From: Dioscorea cayenensis subsp. rotundata
Taxonomy: Eukaryota > Streptophyta > Magnoliopsida > Dioscoreales > Dioscoreaceae
Reading direction: 5' to 3'
Length of the DNA stretch: 64,000 nucleotides
NCBI RefSeq assembly: GCF_009730915.1
Contig: NC_052473.1
Coordinates: 18,496,100-18,560,099 of the forward strand
Part shown: one piece after another, positions 56,602 through 64,000 of the stretch
Numbering within the stretch: the first letter of the stretch is position 1
Layout: every line of letters starts with the position of its first letter
Made by a program: the position numbers and the translations under genes
Notes under the pieces: model-generated
Told to the model about the DNA's origin: nothing
Database searches by the model: none
The model's input: the letters and a program-made list of their open reading frames with translations, nothing else

Positions 56602-59600
56602 TCACAAAGATTTATATTGCTCTATTAGCCTTGAAGCATGAAGACGGGAAGAAGGTGCGATTGTGCAACCCAGCTTATGTAGGTAAGCAATCTGTGGAAC
56701 GGATGGAGAACAATGAATCACTCACTCAAATTGGGTCAAATAATTCTTAAAATGCAAACCTGCTTAGGAGTAGCTTCCAATGATCCCATTGAGGTTTCAA
56801 TTCGTTGTTTCTGAAAATGCTCCTGAGGCCAAACAAAGCAGGATAAAGATTACAAGCATAGACGCATATATTAAGTCATTTTCATTTGTATCAATGAACA
56901 AAAGAGTGCACTGTCACTTTTGCTAATGTTTTACCTGTTTTTCCCGCATTAAGTGAGTACGCTGGTCAATTGGAATTTTCTCCCATCTTAGAACCTGAAA
57001 CAAATCATGTTTGCTTTGAACTGGCTTTTTGCGAGCAGGCAAGGATTTATCAACAAATCATCGGCAAAAATCGACTTACATATTGTGCATATTGGAAAGC
57101 TTCATCATCATTTAAACATGATTTGAGAGAACGCAGAGTATCCTACAAAATCAGTCAAGAAAATATGATACCTTTCACCTTTCTTTACCATGATACAAAA
57201 TAAAAATACCCTGTAAAATCAGTCAATAAAACATGATAATTTTTTTTTTCAGTGATAAAAATAAAAGTGCTTGGTCATATATAGTTATTATTACTGATTC
57301 TTCTAGTTTATTTTTGGAAAGATTTCTAGTTGCAAAGATACCAACTATTTATTCTTAGATGGAATGACTACTCTTAGAAACATGTTCATGTTATAATAGA
57401 AAGTTTTACGATATCACAAATGCAACACCTTGTGCTTGTTCATTTTGCTCGTCAAACGCTCATCAATTACAAAGCAGACCTGCAGATAAAGAGGAAATGA
57501 GAAAGGAACTGATGTTATTAGCATCACAAAGCATAGTATCCAACAACTTTTCTCATATGACTATAAACAAACAAATCAAGGAAAGGGAATGTAGTTTTTA
57601 CTGAAAACTCTTAAGTGATAATATAATTTGCCCAGCAAATCGATGTGCACACTTGCAACTTACGGACAGCAACTAAAGATAATACCTTATCAAGCAGCCG
57701 TTTGGGATGTTGAAATGCTTGTTTTTTGGCCCATTGATGAAACAAATGAGATACAATGGTTCGCTCCTCCAATTTGAACCTAATCAGATCAAGCCTATCA
57801 GAAATAATAACAAAAAACAGCTCCCAAAGCCAGAAGGGTGCCCAAGCACCATACAAGATGCTGTTCAAATTAACAAAAGTACCTTTGCAAGAAGTTGTTT
57901 CCACGGCATATCTCAGTCGGTTCATCCAAAACAGATGGAATGCTTTTGACTTGTCGAACATTTAGAGTTCTCTCATGATCAACCTCAATGGGTGGCTCAC
58001 GTTGTGGTGAACCAAAATTAGCTAAATCTGGAGATTTTCCTATTTCTTTTACAGTGGCCTCAGCCTAGAAAACATGCAACGCACACGAGAAAATTCAGCA
58101 CGGATATGCAACTTTATATAATTATTATATAAAGACATCTTGTAATAGTAACGACAATCAACAACATGGCAATAACTACTTCATCCTGAATCACTTGGAG
58201 GAAAGATAAAAAGATTATAATTGTATAGCTCCTTCTCAGGTTGTTCCTACTCGACTTAGACTGATGCAATTCCATGAAGTTCTCAGCAACTGCTATCGAT
58301 TTGTGAAAGAAATCGATTAAAGGTTTAACTGAATCCACTGAAATAGAAATAACTGAAGGTCTCTAATGATGTATTTAGAATGATCTAACTGATCAAACTT
58401 TGAAGTTCCAATTCATGAATACAAGGTATTTTATGATATATCACGTAATGTTCATATTGTTTCTCCAGGTCAAAATTTGGTAAAATAACAAACTTGCAGC
58501 TAATACTGCATACCTGAATTTCTAGGAGGTGCTGTGGAATTTCTTTGAGAAAGCGAGAAGGCTGTAACAACTGAAGAAGAAACTTGGATTACCCACGTAT
58601 ATCTCTATGAATGCGGCAAGTTACACCAAAGATAGGTGTGAATGTTTACCTGACAATAAGCACCCATAATAATGTAGGAGATGTATAACTTCTTGCGAGC
58701 TCGTGTCATTGCAACATAAAATAGCCTGCGCTCTTCCTAAAAAATAGAATATTGCATATATTCAAGCTACTTTATACTACAAATTTAACATCACTGAAGA
58801 AAAGAACAAAATAGCAAGGTTACCTCTAGATTTGATCCACTTTTCTTTACCATGCCGTTGAACTCATGCAACAAAGGAATTTCAGAGTCATTTGCCTACA
58901 TGTGGTATTAATATAAAAGCTTATGAAAACTAGTATAGACTATGTGCATAAAATTTGATTGATTAAATTTCATAAGAACTTATGAGCCAAAATGATGTAA
59001 AGAAATCGATTATTTAATATGCATAGTTGCATAATAGTTCAGGACAGTATTAGTTCACTTTCATTGTCTTCATTATTTTCTTTTAGCTTTTCGATGTCTT
59101 TCAAAGCATGAATCATCTTGTATAAGCTTAAATTCCACCAAGTAATTTCCCCACAATTACATAAAACACATCTCACACACCTAAATACAACTGATACGAG
59201 CATAGCATCATTCGAAGGCCTATAATCAGGGCTGAATGCAAGAGGGACCCAAACACCCATATACTCCTGACAATTTGCTCCTGTTGTTTAGAAACAATTG
59301 TGGCACTCATTGCGTTGACACTAAACATGCATTGCCTTCACATAAGTAACAGCATGAGTATGCTAAGACAGTAAAACTCACAGAAGTTCAAGAACATGAG
59401 AAAGCAATGTTTGCTTACGAATCCAATACATATGAGATCAATCAGGGCATACCTTCACAATAAATACTATGTCCCATTCTAAACCTTTTGACTGCAAAAA
59501 CATATTTTAATCAGTGCAATAGGAATTCATAAGTTATCCTTTAAATGAAATTCACGTAAGCTTGTTTCTTAATGAATAACCTGGTGAATGGTAGTCAATG

Positions 59601-62600
59601 TAACAGAATTCTCATTTTCTTGCCTTCGAGATCGAAAATTTTCAGCTTCTCTCTCGGATATGTAATCTATGAATGCCTTAAGAATATTAAGGCAACCTTT
59701 TTCTTCTATTTTAGATTCTCCATCTACATCAGTAAAATGTGCAGTTAAGAAATTGGAAACATCATCCAACAGGAATTGGAGGACCTGCATCAATCCAATT
59801 ATTTGGTTAGTCTTGAGAAAATCTATTCTTATCAGGGATTATATGATCACATGCCAAAAGTACAAAAGTTTAGATTCCACTAATCCACATAATCACCAGA
59901 TCAGGAAGAAAAGATTTCACTAATACAAAACCTTATGCCAAGTAAACAAAGAAATGGTTGAAGACTTCCACAATGAGAATGCAAGTAGCATATAAATATA
60001 ACTATTAAGGAACATAAAAGAGATAATGAATTCATAATTTACAGATTGAATCACTAAAAGTAACCATATGAATTGCTAATGACACCCAAGACTAATTGGA
60101 ATTGCTAGTTCATGAAGGGAAAACACTTTCCCAAACAATTGATATGGTCACTTTTAGTAATTCAATTATACATAAAAGTGTGAAACAATGATGTTTTCAC
60201 AATTATACATAAATATATATAGAATTGAAGTGGACCAATAACTCATGGATGAATATTTCAAAAAGAGTTTAAAAAAAGAAATTTTAAACCTTACAAGAAA
60301 AGAAAGAAGATGTAATGATTAAGATTTTTTTATATGATTTCAAGACTAGAATGTAGCAATAACTTACAGATCTTAGATCATTATCTTCATTTAGTAGCTT
60401 CCCCCCTTCCGCATCAACCACGGCACGTTGTTCAAGAAGATATTTCTGCAAATGGTAAGTATCTCTTGTGTTGGAGAAGAACAAAAAATACAAAACAGAT
60501 TCACATCATTTCTAAAAACACTATTACCAGGGGGATTCATCAATTTATCAGCATCACCTTCTGCTTAGATCAATAGGTTATTATCTCTATAGGGAAAAAA
60601 TGACTAAAGCATGACAAGATCCACGATATATATTATGCTTGGGCTGCATGTATAAGCACTATGGAGTTCACTGAAAAACTAAGCACATTTGTGGTTGAAA
60701 ATGCTGAAGACAAACTTGGCTGCATGTATAGTGTGACTTATCATTGACTAGCCATTTCACAAGGCAAGAACCGGGTGCATTTCAGATTAGAAGTATTTGA
60801 ATCCATTGAAATAATTGAGTAGGACATAAAAAATAAATAAAGTCGCCTTTATGCACACAATCTAATATATACCTGGGGTAGCAAATTTGCTGTAGAAGAG
60901 ATAACCACTGAGATAGACTTTTCCTGTCAACACCAACATATGATCAATATTCAAAAATATAGAAGAAATTCTCATTTGTTAATTGTTATGCATCAAAACT
61001 ATTAAAATAATCATATATATGATCATTTGTTCATAATATGTCATTACAATTAATAGGAACAAGCATTTCCTAATATTGTTGGGGGAAAAGGGTGCTTTAG
61101 CTGATTTTATATTCTTCTTGATAAAGGAAATCATTTCATAAAGTGATTTTATTAAATAAGTTCTTAAGATCCTAGAATTTACAAAACTCTCCTACTAACA
61201 TATTAATTTATGTTCGCTCAATCCAAAATGGCTTCCCATTACATAGAATAGAGAATGGCATCGAGTTGATCTTTTGTTTGCGCTTCTAGTATGCAATAAG
61301 CACCTGTGCGCCCTAATATAGGTTCATCAAGAAAAAAAAAATTTAAACTTTTAGGAAGCCAAGGATACTAGTTTACTTACACTTTGAACAAGCCTTGTGA
61401 GCATACTTAATGTAGACAAAACCTTCCGTCCATGAGTGAGTTGAGTCCTATATCAGGAAGGAGAAAATGGAATGGGCATAAAAATAGCAGGAAAGCATAG
61501 AGAAAGAAGATGACACCTTTAAAATGTTCCAGAAAATGCCTTCCTGGCTTGTCTTAGATGGAACAGAATACAGCATACAAACTAAAGAAATAGAACCTCA
61601 TGCTTCTCTATTAATTCCTTAGCACTATACACTACTCCTTCAACTAGGCAAATTAAATAATTTATTAACAAAATCAAAGTTATAAATTTTAGTTCATCAT
61701 CCAATTTTATGCTCTACTCCCCTCTAGAACCAAAATGATCAATACTTACGACACATCATTATCCATGATAGGCAAAATTATGTTTAGTTCTAATACATTA
61801 TAGCCAGCTTACATAGTGTTACACGGAGTGCACACAAAGGCTGGAAATGAATTCACCATTAATGATTGACCGGCAAACACTAGCTATTCCAACTTCATGC
61901 AGGTAAGTTGCCCCCTGCAATCTGTTTCTCCACATATCTCAGTAACAGCAGACCTTTCTCGCGATGCATGCCCCTAGTTAGCCTGCCAATACTTGATTTG
62001 GATAGGTGTTGCAAGAACTAAGCAAGTCATAAAGTAGCCCTCTTTTCAATTGTTAGTCTTTTGACATTTTCAACCTTTGCAATTTTCTTTTTGTTTTTCT
62101 TCAATAATGAACCCCGAAAAAAGAAGAAGAAGAAGAAGAAGACAGAGGCAATTAATTGCACATGGATGTCTTAGAATTTGGCTCAATTTCCAAACCAAAC
62201 TCCAAACTATCAGGTCCAATCTTCCATCTCTTACTAACAAGTCCAATCCTATTTCCTCCACTGATCACATTTCCTATCCTTCTTCTGCTCTCAACTACTG
62301 GTTTCTAAGGTACAGGATTAAAGTGACACCTACCAAAGGAAAAGGAAATTAACACTTGCACATTCATTATGCTCATCTGAACAATACAAAATTGGAAAAA
62401 TGACTACCAAGACAAAAACAGCACCATGCTATGTCTAAATAATAATAATAATACCCATATAGTTCAATTTTCTCATCTCCAAAGATGTATATGAAAATAC
62501 CTTTTGAAAGTACCAGAAATCTTTGCGTCAAAGATCTCACCGGCAGCTGATATAAAGCTACAATTCCTGACAGTAGATACTTTCTCAACATATTCAATAA

Positions 62601-64000
62601 TCTGCATAATATGAGAGTTGAAGCAACTGGACATTGATTATTACATGGAAAAGAAAGGAACACATTAGAAGAAAATAATTAGGTAAGTCGCAAAAAACAG
62701 CGAGACTACCTTTTTCTTCTCTTCTTTGTCAATTGGCAAAAGTGCCTTAAATGCCCTTTGAAACGAGTTATCATCACAACCAGGCAGTGTTGTTCTAAGT
62801 ATGGACATAATGGCTCTGATAACCTGTATTCAAGAAGAAACAAAATTTGTCAACTCTTGCATGGTTACAATGTGACACTTTTAGCAAGTTAATAACATTG
62901 TCTATATTTTAAAATGGTAAACAATAGCCTAGATTTAACACTATGCACGGCATAATTTCAACAATTCACCTAAACCATTTGCTAGTGCTACAGGGTATTT
63001 ACCACTGATATCTCATAAAAAATATTTTTGAAAATGCTATGAATTTACCAATGTGAAAAGGAAAACAAAAGCAACCTTTTTCCTATAAAATGCAACACCA
63101 TGAACATTGAAGGGAATTTTTCTGTTCCGGAAGGACATTTGAAAGGCTTTGCCAGATACCTACATGTAAAATTGGAGAAATATACTATAATCACATATCA
63201 TCAAAATAAAATATTAACTTGACATATGAATTTACACCTGTCTTCGGTAAAGAATTGCTATTTTACCAAAGGAACACTTGTCAGTTAAATTTTGAGATGT
63301 TGTTTCCAAGATTTTGTCCACAATATACGCACATTCTGAATCTTCACTGTGGCATTCTTTAACAATTATCTTGAATAATGTGAAGGATCAAAGAATTTAA
63401 TCATTTCAGTTTGCTCGAGAATATGTGCATGATTATGAATAATAAATTGATATTAAATTTTTAGGCCTCAAAAACCATAACCCTGAGAAGGATACTTTAG
63501 AGCCAATGGAATTATCTGTTTCAACTTGCTTTAGTTTGCAACGCTTGGCATTATTATAGATAAGTGATGATGCAGCTGCAACAATACACCCAGTAGAGCG
63601 ATAATTCTTTGTCAATCGGATCTGTAATTTTCAAAGGAAAAAATAAAGTCTGAATCATAAAGAAGCTGCAGCAAATCTTATGAACATTGATAAGTCATGC
63701 TTGATCGTTTAAGTAAACAAGAGTAAGGCCTAAACATTGTGAGAAATCATAAGTAACAACTTCATTATGACCTCTTTGTGAGTTGGAAAATCTTCACGAA
63801 ATGAATTGAATCCACAGATATCAGCACCATTGAAACTGTATATGGACTGAAAGAAAATGAAACTCAAAAACCTCATACTTTAGAATAGTAAATCATATCC
63901 AGTTTTGAGAAAATAAATTAGATGCTTAAAAATGCAGAAATAAGAATTGTTGGCAATGGGCACCTGATCTTCGTCACCCACAATGGTTACATGCCCATGA
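56602..64000 (-). CDS. UvrD/Rep-type DNA helicase, SRS2-like (C-terminal part; gene continues past the window)
   Basis: 22 exons seen, about 646 residues: 63964->64000, 63772-63846, 63496-63621, 63238-63369, 63076-63159, 62710-62823, 62501-62601, 61381-61447, 60873-60923, 60368-60445, 59581-59784, 59453-59491, 58824-58895, 58650-58736, 58514-58570, 57883-58064, 57686-57794, 57429-57479, 57080-57142, 56935-56994, 56760-56822, 56602-56691. All joins keep frame. Superfamily 1A helicases unwind DNA with ATP; SRS2-like members dismantle recombination intermediates in the nucleus. Seen: [19 protein letters not shown] (motifs II-III), [16 protein letters not shown] (IV), [18 protein letters not shown] (V), [20 protein letters not shown] (VI), and a C terminus ending [11 protein letters not shown]. 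The ATP-binding Walker A part lies off the right edge. The closest recognised type is the plant SRS2-like protein (Arabidopsis At4g25120), recalled from the motif pattern. No lesion seen. Confidence 0.92.

Overview
The window is a piece of nuclear genome from a flowering plant. Genes have many short exons with GT-AG introns, the spacers are very AT-rich and carry many (TA)n tracts, and every recognisable host gene belongs to a plant family. I cannot fix the species from sequence alone.

Layout, left to right. (1) 898-1432, minus: first exon of a UGT85-like UDP-glycosyltransferase; its second exon lies off the left edge. (2) 6532-11315, minus: a complete 13-exon zinc transporter of the cation diffusion facilitator family (MTPC4 / SLC30A9 type), with a GC-rich hAT-type MITE in intron 8. 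(3) 14180-17044, minus: a complete 3-exon SMAX1-LIKE (SMXL3/4/5-type) ClpB-like repressor with an EAR motif and a long glutamine tract. (4) 18884-28516: a 9.6 kb Mutator-like element (MULE) of the Ulp1-carrying class, bounded by a perfect 9-bp target duplication. It holds a decayed DUF1985/Ulp1-like protease gene on plus and a decayed MuDR-type transposase with SWIM finger on minus, part of which is duplicated. (5) 31948-34674, minus: a TIFY-CCT-GATA zinc-finger transcription factor. (6) 41593-43706, plus: a complete 5-exon bHLH35-like transcription factor. (7) 45259-50110, plus: a Ty1/copia retrotransposon with two 250-bp LTRs that I read as identical, but with a frame-broken polyprotein. (8) About 51.6-53.3 kb: a transcript-like stretch without a convincing protein. 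(9) About 55.2-56.24 kb: a dense, one-strand array of GGCCCA/AGCCCA words. (10) 56602 to beyond 64000, minus: the C-terminal 22 exons of a UvrD/Rep-type (SRS2-like) DNA helicase. Two tRNA-type SINE copies and two MITE-like elements are scattered in the spacers.

The host genes are unrelated single-copy plant genes and do not form a pathway. The parts most worth a second look are the GTTTAA-word enrichment in the non-coding parts of the MULE, the GGCCCA array downstream of the helicase, and the contrast between identical LTRs and a broken pol in the copia element.
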